The translations under genes and the position numbers were made by a program. Positions 35,663 through 46,819 of a stretch of 64,000 bases of DNA are shown piece after piece (the first letter of the stretch is position 1; every line of letters begins with the position of its first letter). Origin of the DNA: Deltaproteobacteria bacterium RIFCSPHIGHO2_01_FULL_43_49. GTDB taxonomy: Bacteria; UBA10199; SPLOWO2-01-44-7. The notes beneath the pieces were generated by a model. The model did not search any database. It worked only from the letters and a program-made list of their open reading frames with translations, and was not told the DNA's origin. The stretch is from positions 124,001 to 188,000 of the forward strand of contig MGRG01000014.1 in assembly GCA_001798075.1 (NCBI GenBank), read 5' to 3'.

Positions 35663-36817
35663 CACCTTTAACAGACTTTCTGCCTTTCTTCTAGCCCAAC
35701 GATCGGCCTCCAAAACATCTTCCAGCGTTTTGAGGTCGAAGGCTTCATGGGTTTCCAAAACTTTCTCAACCAAACTTGGAATGCCAAGAAAGGTTGTCTG
35801 GCGCCTTAAAAAAGCGGCTACAGCCACTTCATTTGCCGCGTTCAACACGCAGGGAAAAGTTCTTCCCATCTCCAAGGCCTGCCTTGCTAAATTCAAACAG
35901 GGGAATCGTTTAGTATCGGGCTCTTCAAAAGTCAAAGGAGAAGTCGCGACCAAATCGAGTGAACGACATTTTGTTTCTATTCTTTCTGGATATGCCAAGG
36001 CATAGGCGATGGGGGTGCGCATGTCGGGCCAACCCAATTGCGCCAGAACAGATCCATCCACATATTCTACAAGAGAGTGGACAATGCTTTGTGGATGGAT
36101 TTTGACAGATATCTTTTCTGGAGGAAGCTTGAACAACCAATGGGCTTCAATAATTTCCAAACCCTTGTTCATCAATGTTGCCGAGTCGACCGTTATTTTT
36201 TCTCCCATGCTCCAGTTCGGGTGCTTCAGTGCCTCTTCCACACTCACTTTTTCAAGTCCCTTTGCAGAAACGCTTCGAAAAGGCCCACCGGAAGCGGTGA
36301 GAATAATGCGAACGACTTCTTTGGGATTTCCTTTTAGAACTTGATGGATGGCGCTGTGTTCGCTGTCAACAGGGAGCAGAGTCGCGTTTCCTTCGGCCTG
36401 CGCTTTTGTCATCACCTCCCCCGCCGCAACGAGGGATTCTTTATTGGCCAGTGCCACCGTCTTGCCCGCCTTCAAAGCGGCGTAGGTCGGTTTCAAACCG
36501 GCAGCACCAACAATGGCGGACAAAACCAGATCGGCATTCCCTAAAGTCGCCACTTCAAGAAAACCTTCTTCCCCCCAAACAATCTTGGTGCCGTTTATCC
36601 CACGAACATGATTTTTAAGTGCCTCTGCAGTACTTTTTTCTTTGACGGCGACAATTTCAGGATGAAATTGTTCAATTTGTTTGGCTAATTTATCAACATT
36701 TGCTCCGGCGGCAAGCCCCACAACGTCAAAGCGATCTGGATGATTTCCAATCACATCGAGGGCGTTGGTTCCAATCGAACCGGTCGAACCTAAAATGACA
36801 ATTTTTTTCGCGGTCAT
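35660..36817 (-). CDS. dxr: 1-deoxy-D-xylulose 5-phosphate reductoisomerase
   Basis: Converts DXP to MEP in the non-mevalonate isoprenoid pathway using NADPH. 385 residues, the family length. NADPH-binding GSTGSIGTNALDVI at the N-terminus, catalytic VDSEHSAIHQ with the metal-binding acids, and the flexible loop ASGGPFR are seen. The product feeds UppS two genes upstream, and hopanoid precursors for the cyclase at 1-1728. It overlaps cdsA by 4 bp. Confidence 0.96.
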   Translation of the reverse strand: MTAKKIVILGSTGSIGTNALDVIGNHPDRFDVVGLAAGANVDKLAKQIEQFHPEIVAVKEKSTAEALKNHVRGINGTKIVWGEEGFLEVATLGNADLVLSAIVGAAGLKPTYAALKAGKTVALANKESLVAAGEVMTKAQAEGNATLLPVDSEHSAIHQVLKGNPKEVVRIILTASGGPFRSVSAKGLEKVSVEEALKHPNWSMGEKITVDSATLMNKGLEIIEAHWLFKLPPEKISVKIHPQSIVHSLVEYVDGSVLAQLGWPDMRTPIAYALAYPERIETKCRSLDLVATSPLTFEEPDTKRFPCLNLARQALEMGRTFPCVLNAANEVAVAAFLRRQTTFLGIPSLVEKVLETHEAFDLKTLEDVLEADRWARRKAESLLKV

Positions 36818-37596
36818 AGATAATCTGATAAAAAGTAGAAGAGTGGTGCGGTGAATGTTAAGGCATCGAGACGATCGAGTACCCCACCATGGCCAGGAAT
36901 GAGATGACTCGAATCTTTCACGCTGACACTTCTTTTGATCGTCGATTCAATGAGATCGCCAAGACTCGCAACAACACCAATCAAAAGGCCACCTAAGATA
37001 ATTTTGTACCACTCAAAGCGTAAGTGGGCGATAACGTGTGTCGCGAACCAAAAACCCAAAACGCTTCCCACAAGGCCGCCGTAAAATCCTTCCCACGTTT
37101 TGTTGGGGCTGATGACTGAGGCTAGTTTCTTTTTACCCAACGACTTACCGACCAAAAAACCAAAGGTGTCGGTCAGACAAGCAGGGATTAAAATCATCAA
37201 GACCCATTGGCCCCCCCATCCTTTGAGCCAACTCCACATGGGAAGTGTCAAAGAGAGATAGCAGACTCCCAATATCAAGAGTCCCACGCGATGAATGGCT
37301 TCATTGAGTGGATCGCGATGCGCCATTCCCCAGAGAAAAGCAACAAAAACAGCGGTGATTAACCCCATGGAGATATGTTCTTTGGAAGGGGCCCATGTCA
37401 TGAGGGCGGCAAAGGAGAGACCTAAAACAATTTGAAAGGCGCGGGTTGCGTTATCTTCAAAAACGAGTTTCGCATATTCCCAAAGCCCAAGCCCAATAGC
37501 GATCAAAACCAAAATTTGGCACGGTAAAAGAGGGAAATACCAAGCTCCTGCTAAAACAAAAACCGCTAAGGCAATTGTTGTGACGACTCTCACCAT
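36814..37596 (-). CDS. cdsA: Phosphatidate cytidylyltransferase
   Basis: Makes CDP-diacylglycerol from phosphatidate and CTP for phospholipid synthesis. 260 residues from the ATG at 37596, one base after the uppS stop; an upstream start would read through uppS and is rejected. Around seven to eight hydrophobic helices. The signature SVKDSSHLIPGHGGVLDRLD is near the C-terminus. Cluster position uppS-cdsA-dxr is conserved across bacteria. Confidence 0.95.
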   Translation of the reverse strand: MVRVVTTIALAVFVLAGAWYFPLLPCQILVLIAIGLGLWEYAKLVFEDNATRAFQIVLGLSFAALMTWAPSKEHISMGLITAVFVAFLWGMAHRDPLNEAIHRVGLLILGVCYLSLTLPMWSWLKGWGGQWVLMILIPACLTDTFGFLVGKSLGKKKLASVISPNKTWEGFYGGLVGSVLGFWFATHVIAHLRFEWYKIILGGLLIGVVASLGDLIESTIKRSVSVKDSSHLIPGHGGVLDRLDALTFTAPLFYFLSDYL

Positions 37597-37597
37597 T

Positions 37598-38317
37598 TTA
37601 GAGTTGCTCGCTGGTTTTGCCAAACCGACGTTCCCTTTTAGCATATTCGTCGAGGGCTTTCATCAACTCTTGTGGAGTAAAATCGGGCCACATCGTTTTG
37701 GTAAAGTAGAGCTCTGTGTAGGATAACTGCCAGAGGAGATAATTGCTGATTCGATACTCACCGCTCGTGCGAATAAATAAATCGGGATCTGGAAAGTCTT
37801 TGGTGTCGAGATATTGGGAGAATTCTTTTTCGGTGATTGTTCGATGTTCCAGGTTCGATGTTCCAGGTTTCAATAGGATACGATTCACAGCGCGCAAAAT
37901 TTCGTCTCTTGAGCTGTAACTCAAGGCCAAAATCAGTGTCGTCTCCTTGCCATTTTTGGTGATCTCCGATGTTTCGGCAATCAGTTGCCCGATATTTTGA
38001 GGCAATTTAGAAGTATCCCCGATGGTTCGAAAGCGGATACCGTTTTTCAACATTTTTTCCTGTCTTGTTTTTAAAAAATGCTCCAGGAGGAGCATCAACC
38101 CTTGAATCTCTTCAGCCGGTCTGTTCCAGTTTTCGGTGCCAAAGGCATACAGGGTTAAATAGGGGATTTTTAATTCACGAACAGCTGTGATAATCTCTTC
38201 GGCGGCCTCCACACCTTTGCGGTGACCTTCCACTCTGGGCAGACCCTTGGCTTTGGCCCATCGGCCGTTCCCATCCATGATGATTGCTATATGCTTTGGT
38301 AATGTTTTCGTTGGCAT
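37598..38317 (-). CDS. uppS: Undecaprenyl diphosphate synthase
   Basis: cis-Prenyltransferase that makes the C55 lipid carrier for peptidoglycan. 239 residues. IIMDGNGRWAKAKGLPR with the catalytic Asp is at about 12-28; RTSGEYRISNYLLWQLSYTE and the ELYF end of the active site are in place. About 12 residues near position 150-162 (KPGTSNLEHRTI) come from a 14-bp tandem repeat inserted in frame. It starts 1 bp from frr and is followed by cdsA. Confidence 0.95.
   Translation of the reverse strand: MPTKTLPKHIAIIMDGNGRWAKAKGLPRVEGHRKGVEAAEEIITAVRELKIPYLTLYAFGTENWNRPAEEIQGLMLLLEHFLKTRQEKMLKNGIRFRTIGDTSKLPQNIGQLIAETSEITKNGKETTLILALSYSSRDEILRAVNRILLKPGTSNLEHRTITEKEFSQYLDTKDFPDPDLFIRTSGEYRISNYLLWQLSYTELYFTKTMWPDFTPQELMKALDEYAKRERRFGKTSEQL
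37840..37867. repeat. 14-bp tandem repeat inside uppS
   Basis: TTCGATGTTCCAGG occurs twice in a row, with a partial third copy. It is translated in frame on the minus strand between conserved parts of UppS. The unit length equals that of the repeat before the YyaL-like gene (14925-14957), though the sequences differ. Confidence 0.75.
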
Positions 38318-38318
38318 T

Positions 38319-40408
<2,090 letters not shown>

Positions 40409-40412
<4 letters not shown>

Positions 40413-41293
40413 ACTGGCTTTGCCTCATGAGTCGCTTTTGCAGAAGCGAATTTTTCCACATCTTCTTGTGTTGTCTCCTCTTCACCCTTTTTCTTTGCCT
40501 TGCCGATGTAGGCTCTTCCTTTTCCAGAAACTTCTTTTTCGGTCACAAAAGCAGCTGGTTTTTCGTCTGCTTCACTAACCATTCCCTCCTTCACAAGGGC
40601 GGCCTGTCTTCTTCTTAAACCCTCCTCACAGGCATCGCCTATTGCTTTGCTGATAATTTCAATGGAGCGAATGGCATCATCGTTTGCAGGGATGATATAA
40701 TCGACCCCTTCAGGATCGCAGTTTGTATCGACAATCGCCACGACAGGAATTTTCAGACGTCTCGCCTCTTTTTTGGCGATCTCTTCTTTTTTGGGATCGA
40801 TAATAAAAACACAGCCAGGAAGTTTATTCATTGTTTTGATGCCGCCTAAAACATGGTTTAATTTCGTGATTTCTCTTTCGATCGTCAGGCGCTCTTTTTT
40901 AGTGAGTTTTGCAAACTCTTCCGAGGCCGCCTGTTTTTCCAAACTCCCTAAGCGATCGATGGAGGCTCGGATTGTTTTAAAATTGGTCAGCATGCCGCCC
41001 AACCAGCGGTTGCTAACATAAAACTGGGAAACCCTTTTCGCCTGTGTTTCGATATGGGGTTTGGCTTGTTTTTTGGTTCCCACAAAAAGGACTTGATGGC
41101 CCAGGGCCACGGTATCGGCCACAAATTTATAGGCTTTTTTCAAACACTCCACGGTTTGTTGCAAATCCAAAATGTGAATCCCCCCTTTTGTGGTAAAAAT
41201 GTAGGGTCTCATTCTGGGATTCCAGCGACTGACTTGATGACCGAAATGGGCTCCTGCTTCGAGGAGTTCTTTGACGGATACTTCCGGTGACAT
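40409..41293 (-). CDS. rpsB: Ribosomal protein S2 with extended C-terminus
   Basis: Small-subunit ribosomal protein. The ATG at 41293 is used: AAAGGAG lies five bases upstream and the family begins VSVKELLEAGAHFGHQVSRWNP. At 294 residues it is 35-50 residues longer than most S2 proteins; the extra part is a Lys/Glu/Ala-rich tail (about 245-294). WLGGMLTNFKTI, PDxxFIID-like CVFIIDPKKE and AIVDTNCDPEGVDY are conserved. First gene of the rpsB operon, divergent from the TPR gene at 41417; the promoter should lie in 41294-41416. Confidence 0.96.
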
Positions 41294-41416
41294 GTTTTCT
41301 CCTTTGGTTGTTCTTCCCCCCTCACAATTCCTCATTATTAGATAGAGGCACCAAAGTGATGAAGGGGTGCAGATTCGTTTGTTTACTACAAAGTCGCGCT
41401 TTGCTAACATAACCTC

Positions 41417-42214
41417 ATGAAAAAGCAAGCAAAAGATGAAGTACCGTATGGTACCAGGTACCTGGCGGTAATTTTGGGGTTGGTTTTATCGAGTCTAAGC
41501 CCTGTTTGGGGAGCAGGCCTTAAGAGCGATTGGAGTTATTATCAAAAATCGGGTCATAAATCAGAAAAATGGAATGCGTTGGTGGAGGCGGGGTTTGAGG
41601 CCTTTGATGGAAACAATTTCAATGCCGCGCAAAGTTTTTTGGAGCGGGCAAAGGTTTTGGGCTGCCAGGATGGGCTTTTGTTGTTCAAACTGGCGCTGCT
41701 GAAAGAAAACAGCAACAATTTTGTTGAAGCAATAAAAATGCTCCAACAAACAGAACCAATTTTGCGAAAAAGTTATTCCAAGCACTCTGCTACTTTGGAA
41801 CTTTCTGATCATTTGGGGCAACTTTTTTATCAAACCGCAAAATATGATGAAGCATTGGAACAGTTTCTAAAAGCAATCGAATCACAGGGCGAAAATTTCA
41901 CGAGGGCTTATTTGGTTGGTCAACTCTATCGGATGAAAAAACAGACTCAAGAGGCGATTTCCTATTTCGAAAAGGCGCTTCAGTTTGAACTACCAGCCGG
42001 TTTACACCCCCACATGAAGGTGTTGGCACAAGCCGAATTAATGAAACTATATTTTGAAGACAAACAAAATGAAAAGACTCTCAATTTAGCCAACCAGATT
42101 TTAGTAGTAGAACCCTACCATCCCCTAGCCCAATCCTATCGCGACAAAATCACCCACCAACAATACAAACAAAAAGAACGGGAAGTGATGAAAAGGGTTA
42201 TAGAAGGTCAGTAA
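41417..42214 (+). CDS. Exported TPR-repeat protein
   Basis: A 265-residue protein with a signal peptide (hydrophobic YLAVILGLVLSSLSPVWG) followed by about four tetratricopeptide repeats, for example WNALVEAGFEAFDGNNFNAA, LGQLFYQTAKYDEALEQFLK and LYRMKKQTQEAISYFEKAL. TPR domains mediate protein contacts; the partner is not known. The part ahead of the hydrophobic core (DEVPYGTRYL) is encoded by a GGTACC palindromic repeat. The 3' end overlaps the hicA stump on the other strand. Confidence 0.8.
   Translation: MKKQAKDEVPYGTRYLAVILGLVLSSLSPVWGAGLKSDWSYYQKSGHKSEKWNALVEAGFEAFDGNNFNAAQSFLERAKVLGCQDGLLLFKLALLKENSNNFVEAIKMLQQTEPILRKSYSKHSATLELSDHLGQLFYQTAKYDEALEQFLKAIESQGENFTRAYLVGQLYRMKKQTQEAISYFEKALQFELPAGLHPHMKVLAQAELMKLYFEDKQNEKTLNLANQILVVEPYHPLAQSYRDKITHQQYKQKEREVMKRVIEGQ
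41450..41462. repeat. GGTACC-type palindrome in a signal-peptide coding region
   Basis: GGTACCAGGTACC, extended by TGG on one side. Related copies are CCTGGTACCTGGTCGC at 48285-48300 and TTGGTACCTGGTCGCGGC at 48340-48357, and the GGTGCC version at 57135-57157. Here it is translated in frame in the n-region of the TPR protein's signal peptide. Confidence 0.7.
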
Positions 42215-42305
42215 ATTCTTCTTTAGTTAAACCCAAATCTGCAATAATGCCAAGGAGGGTGCCTGGTTTTAGATCTTTATTGTGCATAGGAATTACTATT
42301 CGGCG
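42198..42305 (-). pseudogene. hicA: 3' stump of a hicA toxin gene
   Basis: In a frame different from hicB, the minus strand reads RRIVIPMHNKDLKPGTLLGI followed by IADLGLTKEEFTDLL and a stop. The MHNKDLKPGTL part is the typical C-terminal half of HicA RNase toxins (the -P-x-H-x-x-x-L-x-x-G-T-L pattern). The N-terminal half with the catalytic His is absent: the reading frame upstream is occupied by the end of hicB. It looks like a deletion that fused the ends of two adjacent genes. Confidence 0.7.
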
Positions 42306-42504
42306 ACGGTCTTTCTTCAACCGGGACTGCTTCTCCATGTGCTTTGAGGCTTTCTACATAAACCTCCATGGCTTCTTGTATATTTTTGAGAGATTCTTCT
42401 AAAGTGTCGCCTTCACTGTGGCAACCATGAAGTGTTGGGCAAAAAACGTGATAACCCCCATCGGGTTGATGTTCTAAAATGACGGTATAACGATTCTCTT
42501 TCAT
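42277..42504 (-). CDS. hicB: HicB-family antitoxin, orphan
   Basis: A 75-residue protein with the HicB fold: YTVILEHQPDGGYHVFCPTLHGCHSEGDTLEESLKNIQEA in two parts (strand pair with CPTLHGCHSEGDT, then helix). HicB neutralises the HicA mRNA interferase and often represses its own operon, usually through an added DNA-binding domain that is missing here. Its last residues (ERPSPNSNSYAQ) overlap the hicA stump in another frame. Without a working toxin it may be a leftover or act on a HicA elsewhere. Confidence 0.85.
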   Translation of the reverse strand: MKENRYTVILEHQPDGGYHVFCPTLHGCHSEGDTLEESLKNIQEAMEVYVESLKAHGEAVPVEERPSPNSNSYAQ

Positions 42505-42601
42505 ACACCATTAACTTTAACTGAAATGCTGTTGCACAGTCAACCCATTTCCTCTTTTAGAATTTAGATATTAGGATTTAGAATTTGTGGTAAAATAAGT
42601 A

Positions 42602-42740
42602 CCCCGGCGGATCTTTCGATCACAACCGGGGCCTTTGGGGGAGTCGCTTTGTTATCTCCCCTCCTTTGTAAGGAGGGGATCAAGGGGAGGTAGATCTACC
42701 CTACCCTTACCCTTCCCTTACAAAGGGAAGGGATTTTTTT
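42602..42740. repeat. Cluster of three hairpins after the large surface-protein gene
   Basis: Three stem-loops in a row: CCCCGG...CCGGGG at 42602-42631, CCCCTCCTTTGTAAGGAGGGG (broken here as CCCCTCC and GGAGGGG) at 42658-42678, and CCCTTCCCTT with AAGGGAAGGG at 42710-42732. The last is followed by seven T on the plus strand, as in a Rho-independent terminator for plus-strand transcripts; it also codes for the end of the surface protein on the minus strand. Confidence 0.6.
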
Positions 42741-45700
42741 CGTAATCTGCTCGCAAATAGTCTATTCAACAACGCTACCAGACCGAATACATAGAGCATG
42801 CTGGCGGGATCGGTTGGGCTTGTTCCGGCAACCGACAAACAGCCTTGGCTCTTGCCTTGGGTGGCGCGATCAATGTTGGCGATGTTAAAGGCACCACCAT
42901 GATAGAGTTCTGATTTATCGGATTCACCGTCACCATCCGTATCCGGGTTTCTTGGATCGGTTTCCAAGAAGCGGTTCGGGTTATTGGCATCGGTATCCAC
43001 TATACCGTTACAATTTAAGTCTTCACCACGAGTACAGCTGACATTTCCAGCCGGTCCACCATTGGTAACGTTGTTTTTACCATCGCACAATCCATCACCA
43101 TCGGTGTCCGGGTTCATAGGATCAGTATCGGCACCCGTCACTTCTGAAAATTGTCTACGGTTCATTTCAAGACCATCAGGAATACAATCCCCGTCACTAT
43201 CGGTATTGTATGGACTTGTGTGTGTCCATAGTACTTCTGTACCATCGAACAGTCCATCGCCATCCATATCTTGAATTTTAGGATCTGTTTCACCTTTGGC
43301 ACGATCGACAAAGCCGTCACGGATGATCTCTTCTGCTCCATCGAATAGACCATCTTTGTCTGTGTCAGGGTCATCCGGGTCGGTACCAGTTTGAATTTCA
43401 AAGTCATCGGACAGCCCATCATTGTCACGATCTGGCCCTCTAGTACCTCCCACTCCACCTTGGCAGAGTGCCTGAGCTCTAGGATCGGTATGGCAGCCAT
43501 CTGATTCTACTCCATTTGAGCCTTTGTCTGGTCTAAGATCTTCATCTGTGTCTGTATCGCAAGGGCTGGACTCATTATATTGAATTTTACCATCAGTCCC
43601 GTATTCTGCGGCGTCACTGATCAAATCGCCGTCACTATCTTTAGCAAGAGGGTTGCTGATGATATCTACATCCCCTTGGAAACCATTTGTAAACAGTCCA
43701 TTGGTTGATTTTACATTGCCTTCTACTTCTACACCATCGTTGATGCCATCACCATCGGTGTCTGGATTTGCAGGGTTTGTTGAAAAGGTTCCATTGAATA
43801 GAGGGCAACCTCTTCCATCTTGATTAGTGGTTGAAAAATCCAAGTGCTCTTTGTTGAGTGTTGCACATGTAGGCTCTGACTTGCGACAGCCATTAATTTC
43901 TTCCATGTCTGTAAGACCATCGCCATCAGTGTCGCCTCCCAGAGGATTTAGTTTGATAATTGTATCTACACCATCAATCTTGGCGTAAAGACCGCGAATC
44001 TCAAGACCATCGCGCACACCATCATCATCTGAATCCTTGTCGTCTGGATCTGATTCACCTGAATCTACGGTATTACTGGCACCAATATCTTCTTCGCAAT
44101 CGAAGGCACCATCTTTATCACGGTCGATATAACATGCAGCGGTTTTAGCTTGCGTATATAGTCTCTTGAAGTGAGAAGCGCTATCGACGAAACCCTTTTC
44201 GTCCGTGTCTTTTATAATTGAACTCAAACCGATAGCCCCTTCCGAACAGGATAACCCCGGCAAGCTTTCGAAATAGTCAGGAATGTCATCACCGTCATAG
44301 CTAGGCAACTGAATGGCTACTGCTATTGCTTTTGCCTCCATGGTGCCTATATTGGACAAGTCTCTTAAATTCACGGTGTCACCGTGTGCCAAATTCCAAT
44401 CCGCAACTCTCGATTTAGCTTCGGCTTCGATACGTCCAGTAACACAGTCCTGAATACAAGTTGGCTCTGTTGTGTTTGGACACTCATCCTTGTCTCCACC
44501 AACAATGCCATGTCTGAGTGTATCCGCTGGACAACTTTCATAAATTTGACAAGTGGGTCCGTCACAACTTTTGTCACCATCTGTATCAGGGGTAGTTGGA
44601 TCTGTCTCACCCTGATCTTGTTCTAGCTGACCGTTATAGTCAGAAGTCAAAAGTGAGTCATTTTTGCAGTAAAGATTTGCTTTAGTAAGATCACGACCGT
44701 TCACAACATTTTCTGGCATTGCTCTATAGAAGAAGTATTTGACACCTACAAGTTTTTCTGGGCCACTCAATTGTGCATCACAAGAGCAATGAGTCTCAGA
44801 GCCGTTGTTGCATTCGAGCTTTGTCCCATCCATGAGGTACCAGTAGGCTTTGGTTTCACTATTAAATCTCCAGGAGCGATCTTCTCTGGATTCAGCATGA
44901 CCATCGCTATCTGTGTCTTGATTTCTGGGTGAACTTTCAAGAAGGATATCCTCACAATTAGAGAACCCTTGAGGACGACCCAAATCATCCAATGTATCCA
45001 GTTTGGGAATTGGTTTGAAGACTTCTTGAGTTAAGCTATTAACACCAAAGTCAAGACTGAAGTCGTGAAAGTCAGGGCGCATTTCGACGTAACATTTGTC
45101 TCCAATAGCTTCTGTTTCACGCACACCCACAATGGCATCGATGTAACGAATGCGCTGAGCAGTCATGCCGCGCATACTTGCATAGAGGCGAATCAACTCA
45201 TCAGGATTATTGCCAAGGCTTTTACATTGACTGATCGTCATACCACTTATGGTATCTAAAAGTTTGCGATAATTAACATAACCGTTTTTGTCGCTGTCTT
45301 CGATACCGTCCACAATACCGTCACCATCGCTGTCGGCGTTGTTCCATTTGGTCAATCTTGTACCGGTCGAATCACAACGGAAGTTTTGGACTTCCAAATA
45401 ATCGGGGAGGCCGTCACCATCGCTGTCAATATTGAGATCGTTGACCGCAACACCGCCTTCAAAATGTTCTTTACATTGGGCAATGGAGGTAAAACCACCA
45501 ATGCTTGGGTCAACGGTGATACCCCCGCCCACTGGGCCCGTTCCACTACCGGCACCACCGGCGTAGTTGCCATCACCTTGGCAACCTCTCAGGTGGTAGG
45601 TAATTGACGAACCCGCTACCTCTCTTTTTCCAAGATAGGCGATTAAGTAGACGTCTGTGTCTACTTTTGTATCGACTGTAAAACTAAATTCTCCACTTCT

Positions 45701-46768
45701 GTTAAAGAAACCGCGGTTTTGTTTCAAATTGATTGCATCAATGGCGCCACTTGCTGTTCTTGGAAGTTCCAAACCTGCTTCTCCATCTGAAAAAGCCATA
45801 TTGGCAGGATCATCGGCCAAGAAAGCCATCAAATTGTTTGTAGAAATGTCAGAAACCGCTTTGTAAACAAAGAGTGTTTGAATAGGAATGATTCTGTTGT
45901 TTACGTCGGTGACACCGCCGCGAACGTTGAGTCTGACGGTACCAGCCGTAACAACGCAACCCTCTGGACCTGAGAAATTGGCTTGAACTTTATAGTCTTG
46001 AGAGGTTGCGACATAGGTATCGTCATTGGCCATGGCTACTTGCGGGCCCAAGATGTTATAGTTGGTTTCACTGGCCGCACCGGAGCGGGATCTGCCACCT
46101 AAATGGATACCCACTTCTGCGTTAGTAACAGATGATTTATCCAAAATTTTATTGTTAAAGGTTTCCTCACCAAACTGGATACCTTTCTTAACACCGGAGA
46201 TCTGAACTTTATCTAAAACGTTTTCAACCGTTGCCACACAAAGACCGGTCACATCTTGTCTGGTTGAAGCGCCAGGAGTGTCTGTTGGAGCTCCACCAAT
46301 AATCGCAATATTGGCGATTTTAGACTTTGTGCTTAATCCATTCAGTTTAATGGCACAGCGATCTGCTCCAATTTTTGAAGCAACCATGTCGTTGATCAGA
46401 ATTTTACGTTGAGCAGCCGTGGAACATGCAGCATTTAGTTTGCCTTCTACAATCGCACAGTTGTCGCTGACGCCCTGAATCACCACGCTGCCAGCTCCGC
46501 TGATGGTAATAGGACTGTGTAAAACAACATTTCTGGCAACCAAGATTCTTTCTTTACAGCGACGAAAATTGCTGCTGGGGTCGAGGTTGTATAATGAAAC
46601 TGCCCTTCTTAAACTATTGCCGATGAGCATGCCATCCAGTTCCGCATCGACTACGCAAACCGATTCGGTGAATTGGCTTTCGGCTCTAGCCTCGCTTTGG
46701 AACCAGACCGTTCCAAACAATGCCACAGCGAGCATTACAATCAGGCAATTTTTATTTTGTGTTTTCAT
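42707..46768 (-). CDS. Large secreted protein with calcium-binding repeats
   Basis: A 1353-residue exported protein. From the ATG at 46768 (AGAGG upstream) there is a signal peptide ending near SEARA. About residues 60-260 read like a right-handed beta-helix (VVLHSPITISGAG, IANIAIIGG). From about 440 to 1310 there are some twenty thrombospondin-type-3-like calcium loops, D-x-D-x-D-G-x-x-D, often paired with NPxxxDTDGDG. The end has a Cys (QGCLSVAG), a short hydrophobic stretch (MLYVFGLVALL) and an Arg/Lys cluster, similar in layout to C-terminal surface-sorting tags. The last eight residues come from a palindrome. Probable cell-surface or matrix protein; ligand unknown. Confidence 0.82.
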   Translation of the reverse strand: MKTQNKNCLIVMLAVALFGTVWFQSEARAESQFTESVCVVDAELDGMLIGNSLRRAVSLYNLDPSSNFRRCKERILVARNVVLHSPITISGAGSVVIQGVSDNCAIVEGKLNAACSTAAQRKILINDMVASKIGADRCAIKLNGLSTKSKIANIAIIGGAPTDTPGASTRQDVTGLCVATVENVLDKVQISGVKKGIQFGEETFNNKILDKSSVTNAEVGIHLGGRSRSGAASETNYNILGPQVAMANDDTYVATSQDYKVQANFSGPEGCVVTAGTVRLNVRGGVTDVNNRIIPIQTLFVYKAVSDISTNNLMAFLADDPANMAFSDGEAGLELPRTASGAIDAINLKQNRGFFNRSGEFSFTVDTKVDTDVYLIAYLGKREVAGSSITYHLRGCQGDGNYAGGAGSGTGPVGGGITVDPSIGGFTSIAQCKEHFEGGVAVNDLNIDSDGDGLPDYLEVQNFRCDSTGTRLTKWNNADSDGDGIVDGIEDSDKNGYVNYRKLLDTISGMTISQCKSLGNNPDELIRLYASMRGMTAQRIRYIDAIVGVRETEAIGDKCYVEMRPDFHDFSLDFGVNSLTQEVFKPIPKLDTLDDLGRPQGFSNCEDILLESSPRNQDTDSDGHAESREDRSWRFNSETKAYWYLMDGTKLECNNGSETHCSCDAQLSGPEKLVGVKYFFYRAMPENVVNGRDLTKANLYCKNDSLLTSDYNGQLEQDQGETDPTTPDTDGDKSCDGPTCQIYESCPADTLRHGIVGGDKDECPNTTEPTCIQDCVTGRIEAEAKSRVADWNLAHGDTVNLRDLSNIGTMEAKAIAVAIQLPSYDGDDIPDYFESLPGLSCSEGAIGLSSIIKDTDEKGFVDSASHFKRLYTQAKTAACYIDRDKDGAFDCEEDIGASNTVDSGESDPDDKDSDDDGVRDGLEIRGLYAKIDGVDTIIKLNPLGGDTDGDGLTDMEEINGCRKSEPTCATLNKEHLDFSTTNQDGRGCPLFNGTFSTNPANPDTDGDGINDGVEVEGNVKSTNGLFTNGFQGDVDIISNPLAKDSDGDLISDAAEYGTDGKIQYNESSPCDTDTDEDLRPDKGSNGVESDGCHTDPRAQALCQGGVGGTRGPDRDNDGLSDDFEIQTGTDPDDPDTDKDGLFDGAEEIIRDGFVDRAKGETDPKIQDMDGDGLFDGTEVLWTHTSPYNTDSDGDCIPDGLEMNRRQFSEVTGADTDPMNPDTDGDGLCDGKNNVTNGGPAGNVSCTRGEDLNCNGIVDTDANNPNRFLETDPRNPDTDGDGESDKSELYHGGAFNIANIDRATQGKSQGCLSVAGTSPTDPASMLYVFGLVALLNRLFASRLRKKSLPFVREG

Positions 46769-46819
46769 AATAACCTCTTTAGTCTCTTGGCCCCCCAAGA
46801 TTTTGTTTTATCTCCTTCG

